DNA of 64,000 nt, taken from contig JAJEKV010000060.1 in NCBI GenBank assembly GCA_021234155.1, positions 4,610,323-4,674,322 of the forward strand. The letters run 5' to 3'. The DNA is from Isoetes taiwanensis (Eukaryota; Streptophyta; Lycopodiopsida; Isoetales; Isoetaceae). The translations under genes were made by a program, and so were the position numbers. Of this stretch, positions 12,243-23,289 are shown one piece after another (positions within the stretch are counted from its first letter, which is position 1; the number at the start of each line of letters is the position of its first letter). The notes below the pieces were generated by a model. That model was not told the origin of the DNA, made no database searches, and was given only the letters and a program-made list of their open reading frames with translations.

Positions 12243-12557
12243 TCAGTAGAAAACATTATCATCCTCTTCTTCTCGCTTGTCAATGACAAGGTGCTTTCTC
12301 TTCAACTCTTCTTGGCATTCTATGACACGCACAACCACCTCTTCCTCCATAACCTTGTATCTTTCCTCTTCTCCCAAGAATACAAACTCATGTTCTTTTA
12401 CACCATGCAGCCCATTCAATTCTATCACCTTCCTCACATCGGCACATGTTGCATTTTGTTGCACTTTATCGAAGCCAACCTCAGAATGTTTCTCAGTCCT
12501 ATCAATCATACATATGATGAATTCCTTTCCAATGCCATGTTGCCACAACAACCACAC
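12243..12557 (-). CDS. Unassigned open frame, acidic coil-rich (possible fragment)
   Basis: This 104-codon minus-strand frame looks more protein-like than its surroundings. Its C-terminal third is rich in Glu, Arg and Lys (for example ERYKVMEEEVVVRVIE and KREEEDDN) and would form a coil. I do not recognise a family. No promoter, splice site or partner frame makes it a convincing gene. It ends just outside the left arm of the inverted duplication. It may be a fragment of an old transposon or gene. Confidence 0.2.
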   Translation of the reverse strand: MWLLWQHGIGKEFIICMIDRTEKHSEVGFDKVQQNATCADVRKVIELNGLHGVKEHEFVFLGEEERYKVMEEEVVVRVIECQEELKRKHLVIDKREEEDDNVFY

Positions 12558-12635
12558 AAAAATAAACTTATGAGTACAAGCATTCTAAAAATAGAAGCAT
12601 TGTAAGAGTAAAAACATTATGAAGGCATCTAAGAA

Positions 12636-12895
12636 TAGAATAGAATAGAATAGAATAGAATAGATTTTTTATCGTCCACGGAGACCAATTGGCCTATGGG
12701 ACCCAAACAAAAAGAGAGCAACAAGCGTATTACTGTCGGGATTAAAAAACCCCCGCCCCGAAGGGTTTTCGAGGGAAAAACCTTAGCAGTAATAAGTATG
12801 CTGGCACGCTGCACAATTGTATAGGACAGTTCAATGCTGTCCCGGAGGACACAACTAATTCCGTGCATCCATAACCTCCTGGAGGTAGGATCCCA
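12636..12895 (-). mobile_element. SINE-like element with (TATTC)n tail
   Basis: On the minus strand a body of about 230 bp contains the GC-rich CCCTTCGGGGCGGG block. It ends in GGGTCCCATAGGCC...CTCCGTGGACG, a short A run and a TATTC microsatellite (12,627-12,664). The 3' block matches the LINE end at 1690-1775. The same copy is present in the other arm at 63,692-63,915, so insertion preceded the duplication. No clean pol III boxes were seen in this body, so the SINE class is inferred from size and tail. Confidence 0.55.
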
Positions 12896-13120
12896 ACAAA
12901 CCCACTGAAGCCATATTCAATAACTCATGCAAATTCCTTATCTAGGCATTCTAAGATACAAGTATTCTAATTGTACAAGCATTTCTCATCTAGGAATACT
13001 AAAAGCATTTTATAAAGGTTAACACGGCTGCTAATTATTAAGCAAATAGCATTGACCACATGAGTAGTGAAGTTTCCCTTAAGTTATACGATCATAATAC
13101 AATTCAATTTTCCTTAGATT

Positions 13121-13172
13121 TTCCGTTGGGTTCCCGTGGACGTAAAAATTCATCTTATCTTATCTTATCTTA
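13121..13172 (+). mobile_element. About 50-bp retrotransposed 3' tail with (TTATC)n
   Basis: GGGTTCCCGTGGACG followed by A-rich sequence and TTATC repeats sits between CCTTAGATT and TATTCTTGATC. The other arm has only a few bases at the matching place (near 62,475-62,490). It is the 3' end of the same LINE/SINE family as at 1690-1775, inserted after the duplication. Confidence 0.6.
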
Positions 13173-13638
13173 TATTCTTGATCAAGTAAATTTAGTACTT
13201 ACAATAGGCCTCCCTTTGGATATGAAGCAAATCCTCTCATTATATCTTTTTCGTAAAAGAGTTGGGGGCCTACCTGAAAGCGATAACAATTGCGTTCAAC
13301 TCCTCTGCAATTCCAACAAGCATTTGTTCATTAAACTAGGAAAGATATCCCCCCTCTCCCCTTCTTTTTTTTTTTTAAGAGTGTGTCCGTTTTTAATTAA
13401 TAATAATACAAAGTACAAAGAGTCCCCAGAATGGAACAGAAAGAAAGCACTAGGGATCCATATGCCTCATAGAGATGTGTACTTTGGGAAATCCCATTTT
13501 TGCATCATCATGATGGTAGAGAGAGACCCTATATAGTCAATTACTCACATTTTTTCCTCCATTACTCCCAACATTTGGGGCTAGGTCCTCAAAGCTCATC
13601 CAATGGCATTTGAAGTAACTATAGAACCCTTCAATCTT

Positions 13639-14045
13639 CTTTTTTTTTTGAAGAACTGTGTTATCAATATATTAAAAGAATGGTAATGTTACAAAGCAAG
13701 TGAGGAGGAAGGAGAACTGCCCCAAAGAGACAGCGATACCTCGACACTCCACAACAAACTCACAGAAAAACTGCAACTCTACTGCTATACAAACCGACCA
13801 TCACCATCTACAACACCCAAGAAGTCCCGCCAAATGGCAAACTTCCGCTCTACTAATCCCGGGAACACCAGAAAGCTTTGAAATAGCTTGTACCTGAGTC
13901 GAGGAATCAGAGAGGTTGCAGGCTGCTGAATCCCCTGAAAGATCCACAAGCGCTGCCGCTTCCAAATCAGCCACACCAACCAAGCCACGCACAGATGCAA
14001 GGCTTGCTGCCGCAAGAGCGGCCAAGCACCAGGATACACATGAAG
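13639..14045 (-). mobile_element. 5'-truncated LINE, left arm only
   Basis: The insert has a T run on its left edge (a 3' poly-A on the minus strand) and is flanked by CCTTCAATCTT at 13,628-13,638 and 14,046-14,056, an 11-bp target duplication. Minus-strand frames include LVWLIWKRQRLWIFQG, the tryptophan-rich C-terminus typical of plant L1 ORF2. The right arm lacks it; there the site has also lost about 55 bp. So it inserted after, or was lost since, the arm duplication. Confidence 0.75.
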
Positions 14046-14099
14046 CCTTCAATCTTGCCAATTCTATTTAATCCTTTATGGTAACTCATTCCCATCTTC

Positions 14100-15340
14100 C
14101 TATGGTGGGACAAAGCCAAACAAGGTGCACCCTGGACTATCACAGTCGTCAAATTCGTCGATCTACGACCCAGATCTTATGTTGGGGCCTCTGGGCACCT
14201 TTGTTTCGCTTATAGTCATTTATGATTAGAGGCACCTATGATTTTAAAATTTGAAATACGATTTTGCCTAAGGTTTTGAGGAATATCGAACCTCTATATG
14301 ACTTTGCCTAAGATTTTAGAATATGGAATACGGGGGCTTGAACCTCTACCAAAATAACTCAATGTCCTAATAAGACTACTTTAACCAATGTACCCAATGA
14401 GCGAATGTGATTATTTTTTATCTTGAATCTATGTTTATTTTTTATAACAACCCATTCAATTGTTTTAGGGATATATGGTCTATGGTTTCAGGAATTGTTA
14501 ATTTTTATATCCATATCAAATCCCCTGAAACCCCCTGTTATTTTGCTACATATTTCTATACGAGGTGCACCCTGGAGTACCACAGTCGTCGGATTCGTCG
14601 ATCCTACGACCCAGATCGTATGTTGGAGCCTCTGGGCACCTCTCATTTTGCTTATAGTCAATTATGATTGGAGGCGCCTATGATTTTGAAATATGAAATA
14701 CGATTTCGCCTAAGGTTTTGAGGGAATATCGAACCTCTATACGACTTTGCCAATGAGCTAATATGATTATTTTTTTATCTTGAATCTATGTTTTTTTTAT
14801 AACAACCCATTCAATTGTTTTAGGGATATATGGTCTATGGTTTCAGGAATTGTTATTTTTACATCCATATCAAATCCCCATAGAATGCTACATATTCTAA
14901 ACGAGGTGCACCCTGGACTACCATAGTCGTCGGAGTTGTCGATCCTAAGACCCGGATCTTATGTTGGGGCCTCTGGGCCACCTCTTGTTTCACTTATAGT
15001 CATTTATGATTGGAGGCGCCTATGATTTTAAAATTTGAAATACGATTTTGCCTAAGGTTTTGAGGGAATATCGAACCTCTATACGACTTTGCCTAAGATT
15101 TTAGAATATGGAATACGGGGGCTTGAATCTCTACCAAAATAACTCAATGTCCTAATAAGACTACTTTAACCAATGTACCCAATGAAATAATGTGATTATT
15201 TTTATCTTGAATCTATGTTTTTTTTTATAACAACCCATTCAATTGTTTTAGGGATATATGGTCTATGGTTTCAGGAATTGCTATTTTTACATCCATATCA
15301 AATCCCCGTGGAATCCCTTGTTATTTTGCTACATATTGAT
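14100..15340 (-). repeat. Tandem trimer of a tRNA-derived SINE-like unit (left arm)
   Basis: Three head-to-tail units of about 430, 340 and 430 bp share GTGCACCCTGGA, GGCGCCTATGATTTT and CATTCAATTGTTTTAGGG. On the minus strand the full units carry a pol III B box (14,334-14,344, GGTTCAAGCCC) and an A box about 50 bp upstream of it. The middle unit lacks this A-B segment. The right arm has the same order and the same internal deletion. Confidence 0.7.
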
Positions 15341-15342
15341 AG

Positions 15343-15500
15343 CTATGGCAGATTTTGGGAGAGCAGCAGATGGAAAAATCCAAAAATCAGAATGATGGAA
15401 AAAGGATGAATGGCAGCGGGGAATCCAAAATCCACACGATGGAAAAAGGATGTGGCAGCGGGAAAAATCCAAAATTCAGAATGACGGAAAAAGGATCTGA
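15343..15500. repeat. Minisatellite, about 50-bp unit, three copies
   Basis: The motif GATGGAAAAAGGAT preceded by AAATCCAAAA recurs three times with GGCAGCGGG between copies. It is absent from the right arm. Confidence 0.7.
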
Positions 15501-15525
15501 TAATAATACTGTGCATTACTGAGCC

Positions 15526-15595
15526 CATTACTATTAAGGTTTTTCCTCTAAAACCCTTCGGGGCAGGGTTTTTATATCCTGATAGTAATCGGCAT
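15526..15595. mobile_element. Fragment of the SINE-like body
   Basis: AAACCCTTCGGGGCAGGG with flanking TTACTATTAAGG and CTGATAGTAAT matches the middle of the SINE-like elements at 12,636 and 63,692. Neither its tail nor its 5' end is kept. It sits next to the point where the left-arm LINE breaks off. Confidence 0.5.
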
Positions 15596-15812
15596 CACTA
15601 ATGTAGCCCAGGTCAGTGCGACTTTATTGCCGCTGGTTGGGCACCAAAACTATGCACAATAATTGTAGAAAAAGGAAAGGAGCTAAGTGTCGGGACAGTG
15701 AGGAACCTCCGACCGACCACCAGGATAGAGCAAGTAGAACCCGCCGGCTGGTGTTCTATTTCCACATAAGAGTTCTGGTGCACCAAAAGCCGAGGGTTCA
15801 TATCATACCCGA

Positions 15813-17800
15813 GGAACATAAAGGTGTCATCCGAATACTGCATAGTTGTAAGTTTTTCTACTTGACCCGGCAGAACCAGACCACTGATACCCCCTTTCAA
15901 AACTTTGAGATTAACCATCCTTGTGAGAAGAAGAAGAAGAAGAAGAAGAAGAAGAAGAAGAAGAAAAGACCAGACCCATATGGCTCATCACTACTCACAG
16001 ACCATCTCACCTAAGAGAGTCATAGGCCTTTTTAAAGTCCATCTTAACAAGTACACAACTCTGCCTCGTGGATCTGCACTAGTGCATTCCTTCTCTAGCC
16101 ACCAGGTAATTGTCCAAAATATACCTACATGGCAAGAAAGCTAATTGCTCTCTTCCAATGACCCAGTTTAAAATAGGATTAAGAAGATTGGCGATATCTT
16201 TTATTGTTACCTTATATAAGACATTTGTTAGTGCAATGGGTTTGCCCAAGTGATAAAGGTCTAGAAACGTTTGGGACCAAAGTAATAAAAACTGCCGCTA
16301 GTGTAGGATGTAATCTGCCAGAGGACCAAGCCCCCCAAACAACCTTCACAAATTATGTACCAAGAGCATCCCAAAACTCCACAAAGAATTCAGGAGGAAA
16401 GCCATCAGGGTCGGGGGACTTACTAGAAGCCAAGGATCATAGTACTTTAAATATCTCATCTTTCCCCAACAGATAGATGCAATTGAGTTTGATAATCTTC
16501 CACAGTAATCTTATGAGCCTAATCAATCTGGCCCAACCAATGAGATATTTTGAGATTGATATGAGGATGGAAGCTCTCTCTAATAAATGACTTGATAACT
16601 GCGGGATCAGTAAGTATGTTTTGGCAGCTATCCTTATTGAAGTAATACTATTCTCTGCTAATCTGGCCCCTGCCGTTCTAAAGAAGCACTTAGAATTTTC
16701 ATGATCTAACTCTATGTACCACTATTTTGGAACGAAAACAGCCCCCCTAGCTTCCTCCTCCTCAATAGCCTTGGCTTTTGCTTCCAGTTCCTCCTCTAGA
16801 GGTGCTATGGGGATCACGTAACAACTTCTGTTTAACTATCCTTAGAAGGTTATATACAACATCTTTTTCATTCTTGGATTTCAAGGAGCTATCTTTGCCC
16901 CACTTCTTGATCCACACTTTCATAAGGCTAAACACTTCCATGGAAGGAAGGCATTCTGTATTAGCTATAAAAGCCAAGAAAGTTCTAAAGGGTCTACAGA
17001 ATGCCTCCTTTCCTAGAAGAGACGTATTAAATTTAAAAGGCACATTTTTCCCTCTTCTTTCAATAGGGATACTCTCCGATACTAACTTTCGTGGCATATG
17101 GTTGGAACGCGAGAAAGCAAGCTCTCCTTCAATATAACATCTGTCATGAAGGAGGTTGTCCTATTGGCCATATAGAATCTGTCTAACAAGCAATATACCC
17201 TGCCATGTCCTTTCTGCTTATTAGACCAGGAAAATGCAGCATTAGATGGAGGAATTAAGGAGAAACCAACGTTGTTTAAAAGAGAGTTCCATGTAATCTC
17301 CTCCTCCTCCTGTAGCAAGTTTCTGCGCAAGCCAATTTTTTGATCTCATACATCTGTTGCATTCAGATCCCCTCCAAGGATCCAATTGTCAACTCCATCA
17401 CCTTGATGAGTTATCCAATGCTCAATCTCCCTCCACATCACTGCCCTTTCTGCAGGTATATTAGAGGCATAGATGTTGATGAGCCCCCACATGCAATTCT
17501 TTGTTTCAAGAATGAAAACCTGCCATCTACCACATCCTACTGCATATTGTTGTTTTTGAACTTGTCCCTTCCATAAAATACAATAACCTCCTTTAGTACC
17601 TTCAGCAGCACAACTAAAAGAGGAGTAATTACCACCAACCCAGCTGCCAATAGACTTGGCCTCAAAGTTTGGAAGTCTATGTTCCTGAAGGAGGATAACA
17701 TCCGCCTTCAAAGATCTAATAGCTGCTAACACCTGCCCGCGTTTAAGGACATTTTTGATGTTACGCAAATTCCACGAGAGAATAATCATAAATTGGAAGT
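15813..17800 (-). pseudogene. LINE (L1-type) ORF2, left-arm copy
   Basis: On the minus strand the ORF2 start (about 17,789) gives an APE-type endonuclease: LSWNLRNIK, LLQEHRLP, GGDLNATDV. Then come broken linker frames and the reverse transcriptase: SPDPDGFPPEFF, MDFRKAYDSL, and YSDDTFMF as the catalytic motif C. The copy breaks off at about 15,813 just after motif C, where unrelated repeat DNA begins. Many frameshifts and stops are present. An AAG microsatellite (15,925-15,966) has expanded within it. The right-arm copy is at 50,973-53,575. Both lack part of the region between motifs A and C, so that deletion predates the duplication. Confidence 0.85.
15925..15966. repeat. (AAG)n microsatellite
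   Basis: About 14 AAG units inside the left-arm LINE. The right arm has a short T run at the matching place, so the expansion is private to this arm. Confidence 0.9.
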
Positions 17801-17999
17801 TGTGGGACATCCTACTGCAAAACTAGTAATGTCGCATCCCATGCAAAGAAGGCTCTAGCATTAGGGACTGTCGTACTCATACTTACGCAGTTACATCTAA
17901 CTGTCTTTATAAAAATGAGGTACCTCTCCTTTTCTTCCTTTCTGTAAACACAATCCATCACTCCTGCACATTAATTTTGGATCTGTCATTTGATGGGTA

Positions 18000-18840
18000 G
18001 ATGCTTTTTCCTCTGGACCCATGGTTCCTCTTCAACAACTTCATTTCTAGGGTTTTTTCTAACCAAGTTCGGACTCTTATCTCCATTAGTTTGGACTAGA
18101 CCATCTAAAGCGACAAAATCATCCATATCGCAGTCTGCCCATTTAGCCCTCGCTCATTTTCAAATTCTAGCATTTCTTCATCATGAGGCTCCTGTTCCTG
18201 AGTTTGTGTATCAAGTGTTGTTGTATTTCCACCGTTCACGGGCTAAGATAATTTTTCCTTCCTAGCCTGTGCCTTGAGTCTTCTATTACTTTTACCATGC
18301 ACCTCTTGCCATCACTCCTGTTGTTGGATTTTGAGCAATTACTAGCTTCCCAAAAATGTATTTCACATATTGAGAGCTGTCTTGCTCCTCTCCTTTATTC
18401 CCAGTATTGCTATTGTTGCTAGATGCCTTCCCTTCTGATTGGTTGATCTTTACTCCACCAGCCAAATCATTATTTCTGATCTTCCACGACCTGGGTAGTA
18501 TTACTTATATTCTGCGTGATTACTCTCTCCTCCTTATCACCTTCCGTATTGACTTGAACATCTTGTCCAAGTTGCTTTAATAGCCTTATCTCTAGCTCCT
18601 CCATCCTTGTTATCCACATTCTCTTGATTTTTAGTAGGAGGATCCCCACTATCTGCTACCTTCAAAGCCAACTTTGGAAACATCCTTCTTAGTTCTACTC
18701 CATTAAGGAGTTTTAGATTAAAATGATGAAAGATGTTTCCGCTCTTGACCAGGACTTCCCTAGGAATAGGCAAGCTTGCTGAGATTGCTGCATAGATCCT
18801 AGGGCCTCACAAAATGGAATGGAAGATATATGTTCCAAGG
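18000..18840 (-). pseudogene. LINE ORF1, left-arm copy
   Basis: The minus strand encodes a protein starting near 18,773 with IPREVLVKSG, FNLKLLNGVELRRMFPKLAL and a Gln/Asn/Lys-rich low-complexity tail, broken by frameshifts. It matches the cleaner copy at 49,860-50,730. It lies directly upstream of ORF2 in the same element, so I take it as the RNA-binding ORF1 product. No zinc knuckle is visible. Confidence 0.6.
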
Positions 18841-19608
18841 CCATTGGCTATTGCTATAAGGAAATCTGAAACCAACATATCAGCAGGAAATATATTGTTC
18901 CAAATTAAAGAATTTATGAAGTAAATCAGAGCGATTAGATTGTATTCGCTTTTGACCCTTGCTACACTCTTTTCATATCACCAATCAATGTACACCAATT
19001 CCAAATATGAACAATGTAGCATTAATGAAAAGCCTAATTCTAGACTACGGGCGTTTATCTTTATCTACAAAAATCAATTCTACTTGATATCCTATTGTTT
19101 AAATTTGGTTTTTCCGATGTGTGGAAAACTTTTTGGAATTTTTTTCTAGGTTAGTTTTCTAAGGTTTTAAAAGTTTTGTCTGCCGGAAAATATTTGCGAT
19201 AGTCCAAAAATCGGAAAAGAAAAATTGGTATGATTTTTTGGCTCGGGATATGGTAGATGGATTTGGATATGAGCGTCATGGAGGCCGTGTGGAAGACAGA
19301 AATAGTAGTTGTCTCTGTCGAATTTCGGGCACTGAAGTTTTGCCCTGTAAATCCAGTATGGTATGGCGAAGGCCCGTTTCATATTTTTTAGCGATGTCTT
19401 TTCAACTACAAGAGAGCAATAGTTGTTCAGCCTCAACCTAATCAGGTGATGGAGTTATTCTTTTCTTCTGTTCAGGTCCGACATTAGTTTACGTTGATTG
19501 AAGCATATATAGGCAAGGTCAAGTTGTTCTGGTCGCCAGCAAGTGATTTTTTCTAGGTTTCAATTTTTTCCTCTTTCTGTTGCATCTGGGGGCATGCATG
19601 CCACGAAT

Positions 19609-19812
19609 TTATATTATCCATTGAGGAACTGCCGTATCGAATTTCTCAGAATCAGAGGTAAAATTAGAGGTAGAATTAGATGTAGGGAAGCTCCCAGTTG
19701 GGTTTAGAGTGGTCAGAATTGTTAACACAAGAATTGCACTTAGCATTTCTTTACCCTTCATTTCGCAGGCAAATTCTAAACCTGTTTTCAAGATGCTCTT
19801 GCTTAACATCAA
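19609..19812 (-). CDS. Captured secretory exon fragment inside the Helitron
   Basis: The minus strand encodes a short frame whose second methionine begins KGKEMLSAILVLTILTT, a signal-peptide-like stretch. A Ser/Thr/Asn-rich segment and FDTAVPQWII follow before the stop. It has no partner exon nearby, so it is probably host gene sequence picked up by the Helitron. The family is not recognised. Confidence 0.3.
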   Translation of the reverse strand: MMLSKSILKTGLEFACEMKGKEMLSAILVLTILTTLNPTGSFPTSNSTSNFTSDSEKFDTAVPQWII

Positions 19813-20329
19813 GAATTGTGTTCATACACTAAACCTCCCATGCAAAGAACTTTCTTCCCTGTTTTCATCACACATCTCTAACACTCTAACATAACTTTGC
19901 ATTTACGTTTGCACCAGATGTGTGCACTAGATATCGTGCACTATAATAGTCACGAAACTGTCATTTATAGTTAGGTTACTCTAACCAATGGAAAAAATGA
20001 GTTATTCCAATGATGCCTACAATTGGTGCTATTGTTCCTATTTTCAGTTATAAATCCGTTTTCTTTCTTAGATCGTTAAACAAAGATGCCATCTATAGTA
20101 TGGCCAAATTAATCTGGCCCTGCCATAGCTTGAAATGCTCTGAAACATTCTCATTAATTAATTACAAGGGTAAATTTGGTATTCTTGCAGTTTCAAGTTT
20201 TACATTTCTGCAACCTTAGGAACATGCAGATATGCAAAGGACAAATCATTCCTCTCATAATCCAGTAACTTAAAAAGCTATTTCAGTGATGTATGATGTG
20301 CCTCTAATGTTTTGCTTCGTGTTTGCAGC

Positions 20330-20500
20330 TTGAAATGCTTCTGGTTGAGTCTGAGCAGTGCTTCTTTAATTTAGGGAAAGTTGGTACTGCTGCTATTAAC
20401 TTCTTTGCTGACAGTTTCAGATGCAGGAATAAAGATCAAGCACAAGAGGTTGGGAGTTCAAGCTGCATATATGCTTAGGGGCTATATTGATCTTGGTATC
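20330..20500 (+). pseudogene. Possible captured exons inside the Helitron
   Basis: TTTGCAG at 20,323-20,330 precedes an open stretch encoding LEMLLVESEQCFFNLG. A second acceptor-like TTTCAG near 20,420 precedes IKHKRLGVQAAYMLRGYIDL and a GGTATC donor. The pattern of acceptor, frame and donor suggests exons, but the spacer between them is too short for a normal plant intron. I cannot name the source gene. Confidence 0.25.
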
Positions 20501-20773
20501 TTTTACATACCTTTCACCATTTTCCATGTTTGTAACATATCTTTCAGTTATAGCAGCATGGCGTCACTTGCTATTTGAAAAAGACATTTCGATTTTGACC
20601 TTATGTATAGGCGATCGTGGATTAATCTTCAATATGTCTGGCCAAACTGCAAAACATTCTTAGGATGTTTGGAATTGTCCTAAGCTCATGTCCGAGGCTC
20701 ATGGTCTTCTCAATCTAATTTTCACTGTTATTCGCAATCGCCCATATCAGAAATTTTTATGTCTGTTGTTTCA

Positions 20774-21099
20774 AGTTGGCAGTTTTCTGTTTACTAATAC
20801 TAAGATCCTCTACGATTCAGAAAGATGGTACAGTGCACTGGGGCCACTCAGAGCAAAAATGAGTGTATTATTTCGTGCCAATGCCTTTGCTATTGTTATT
20901 TCCGTGTCAGCAGCCATTAGAGGTAATGGATACAAGAGTTGGCAGTTTTCTGTTTACTAATACTAAGATCCTCTATGATTCAGAAAGATGGTACAGTGCA
21001 ATGGGGCCACTCAGAGCAAAAATGAGTGTATTATTCCGTGCCAATGCCTTTGCTATTGTTATTTCTGTGTTAGCAACCATTAGAGGTAATGGATACAAG
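20774..21099. repeat. 163-bp tandem duplication in the Helitron
   Basis: AGTTGGCAGTTTTCTG starts both units (20,774 and 20,937). The two copies differ at only a handful of positions. Private to the Helitron. Confidence 0.9.
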
Positions 21100-22042
21100 A
21101 GGATGTAGAATTTTTATTTGTACACGAGTTTGGTACAATCACATGTCTTGGATGCTGCAAAAGATGTTAGAACCTTCTCTGATTCTACTTTATAAATAAC
21201 TTTGCAGTGGCATTTACAAAACCATATAGACCTTTTATTGACAACTGAGTGAAATTGATTTGCTTTGACAATTTGAAAAATTTTGGGATCGGAGCTCCAA
21301 GTCAGCACTTTGTAGTGCTTGGCAACCATTTTTCTATTCTTGGAGTAATTGAAGGATTTCCTGTTTAGCATTTGGATGCCCATTCCTCAAAGGGAACACC
21401 AAGGCTGCTTTCGTCCAGGTAATGCAAAGCCTCCTATATTTTCTATGAATTTTCCAATTGCAAAAAAGTTCTACTTATAAACGCATGTCATGATTTCTTG
21501 CAGCAATGGAATCTACAGGTAAAGCCTCTATTTTGAAGAGTTTCTGTGATATGCCCCATCTAATAGCCATATGAAAGAAGAGCTCTATACAAATCAGATT
21601 ATTGGCATGATGCTTGATGGTACAACAGACAATGCATAGCTCACATAACATAATAATTGATGATACTGGAGACAATGCATAGCTCACATAACAATAACCA
21701 TACACTTGCTATTAATCTTTATGCCATATTGATTTCCAAAATCAAAATCCTTAGAGGGACAAGTAAATTGGAGACAAAGTTTTGAATGATGGATGCCAAT
21801 CGAGTCTACAATTGCATGTTCTTTGAAATTTGTGAGATATCTCTAATTGACTGACATTTGTTAAAGCTGGCTTCTAACGTGCGTAAAACTAACCTATTTG
21901 ATGGTTGGCCTAGGAATTGTGTACTTCAAGCTACTTGAATAAAGGTCTTCCATTTTTTTATAGATTTGGTACGCTTCTTCTGAGACAACATTCCATCAGT
22001 ATGTGCCATTATGAACATGGCTTTGTTCTGTGTGAATTTTAT

Positions 22043-22098
22043 GTTTTGATTTGTAGGCGAAATCTTCCATGTTTTGATTTGTGGGCGAAATCTTCCAC
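22043..22098. repeat. 28-bp tandem duplication in the Helitron
   Basis: GTTTTGATTTGTAGGCGAA is repeated as GTTTTGATTTGTGGGCGAA 28 bases later. Confidence 0.85.
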
Positions 22099-23022
22099 AA
22101 GCTTCCAAGCTTCCCGTACAAGTGCAACTATAGATGTCCTTCCATATTTAGATCACCTTAGTAGGATGGCACCATTGACGGGCATGAGAAGTACTTCGTG
22201 TCTACACCCTCTTGATTAAGTATATTCCCATGCACATATAGAGGGTGGGATGTGGATGGAATATGGCAATGCAGATGAGCTTAATTTTGAAATTTAGAAT
22301 ACACAAGTATGGTTGAAAATGTATGTCCATGATATGTGTGCCTTTGGACATTCTGATTTATGACGTTCCATGTTCATGATGCAACTTCTATTGTAATTGA
22401 AATGACTGTTACATTCTTAGCCAGCATCCATTCTCAAGAAGCATTGTCTTTGAAATTATGTTGTATCTTGCATTATCGTCTTTTGTACAAATATTTCTTC
22501 ACCACTTCACAAACGTAGGAAGCACAATTCTTGCGGACATTAGTTGTGCAGATATGGCTTATGCACAAGGGAAAGGGAATAATCTTGATTCTCACCCCCA
22601 CCGGTGGTGTGTTCTTTTAGGTTTGCGTATATCAACATACAAAATTCATTTGGACGCTCTTTCTTGCACCTTATTTAGTAATGTTTTAGGATATTGCATA
22701 ACCACATTGCCAGCCAATAGATGAAACAACCAACCCTTTACATTGTAATAGGCACAGCATGTGCCTTTTAAGTCCTCAAATATGCTCTTCCATATCTAAA
22801 GGTTAAACGCTTTGATTTCTAAAACTTGAATGACACAAACAAAACAACAAATTTCCATTAGTCCCCTCGACTTAAAACAAGCAAAGAGTTAATCACATGA
22901 TTCAAGTTTATCTTCGAGCAAATATCATCTCAAATGCAAGTGTTTACAGCACGATAACATATCATTTCATATCATGATCCTTATTCATACCAACTCCACT
23001 CATTAAATAACATGTAACTTTA

Positions 23023-23075
23023 CCTACCTACCCACCTACTTACCTACCTACCTATCTATCTATTTATCTATCTTT
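23023..23075. repeat. (CTAC)n/(CTAT)n microsatellite near the Helitron 3' end
   Basis: CTACCTACC units change into CTATCTAT units over about 50 bases, roughly 200 bases before the Helitron terminus. Confidence 0.8.
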
Positions 23076-23289
23076 TAATGACATTTTGATAGAAGTCTCA
23101 TATAAACTAAACCAACGTATTATCAAATCCTGAAGTTCAACAATCGAGATCAAATCTAAAAGTTTTATGCATGCTTCTTCATCTTTATCAATGTAGTTCT
23201 ATCAAACCACACTTCAAATTATTACTAAAGCCTGGCGACCATACTTCAAATTACTACTAAAGCCCGGCAACGCCGGGCACCATAACTAG

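Larger units (their letters stand above)
19090..23289 (+). mobile_element. Non-autonomous Helitron, 4,200 bp, left arm only
   Basis: The element starts TCCTATTG after an A and ends CTAG before a T. A 7-bp GC hairpin (GCCCGGC, loop AAC, GCCGGGC; 23,262-23,278) stands 11 bases from the end counting CTAG. These are the defining Helitron features: rolling-circle insertion between A and T, no target duplication. The right arm keeps the uninterrupted site: reverse-complemented it reads TTGATATTTAGC, which is exactly the left flank joined to the right flank. So both ends are fixed to the base. No Rep/helicase coding is seen, so it is non-autonomous. It holds possible captured gene pieces and internal tandem repeats. 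Confidence 0.93.

Noticed and set aside
12636-12895. A CRISPR-like or bacterial repeat because of short regular units
   Set aside because: The units are a TATTC microsatellite at the tail of a retroelement, with no spacers.
15905-16144. A frame coding for a run of arginines
   Set aside because: It is the translation of the AAG microsatellite inside a decayed LINE.
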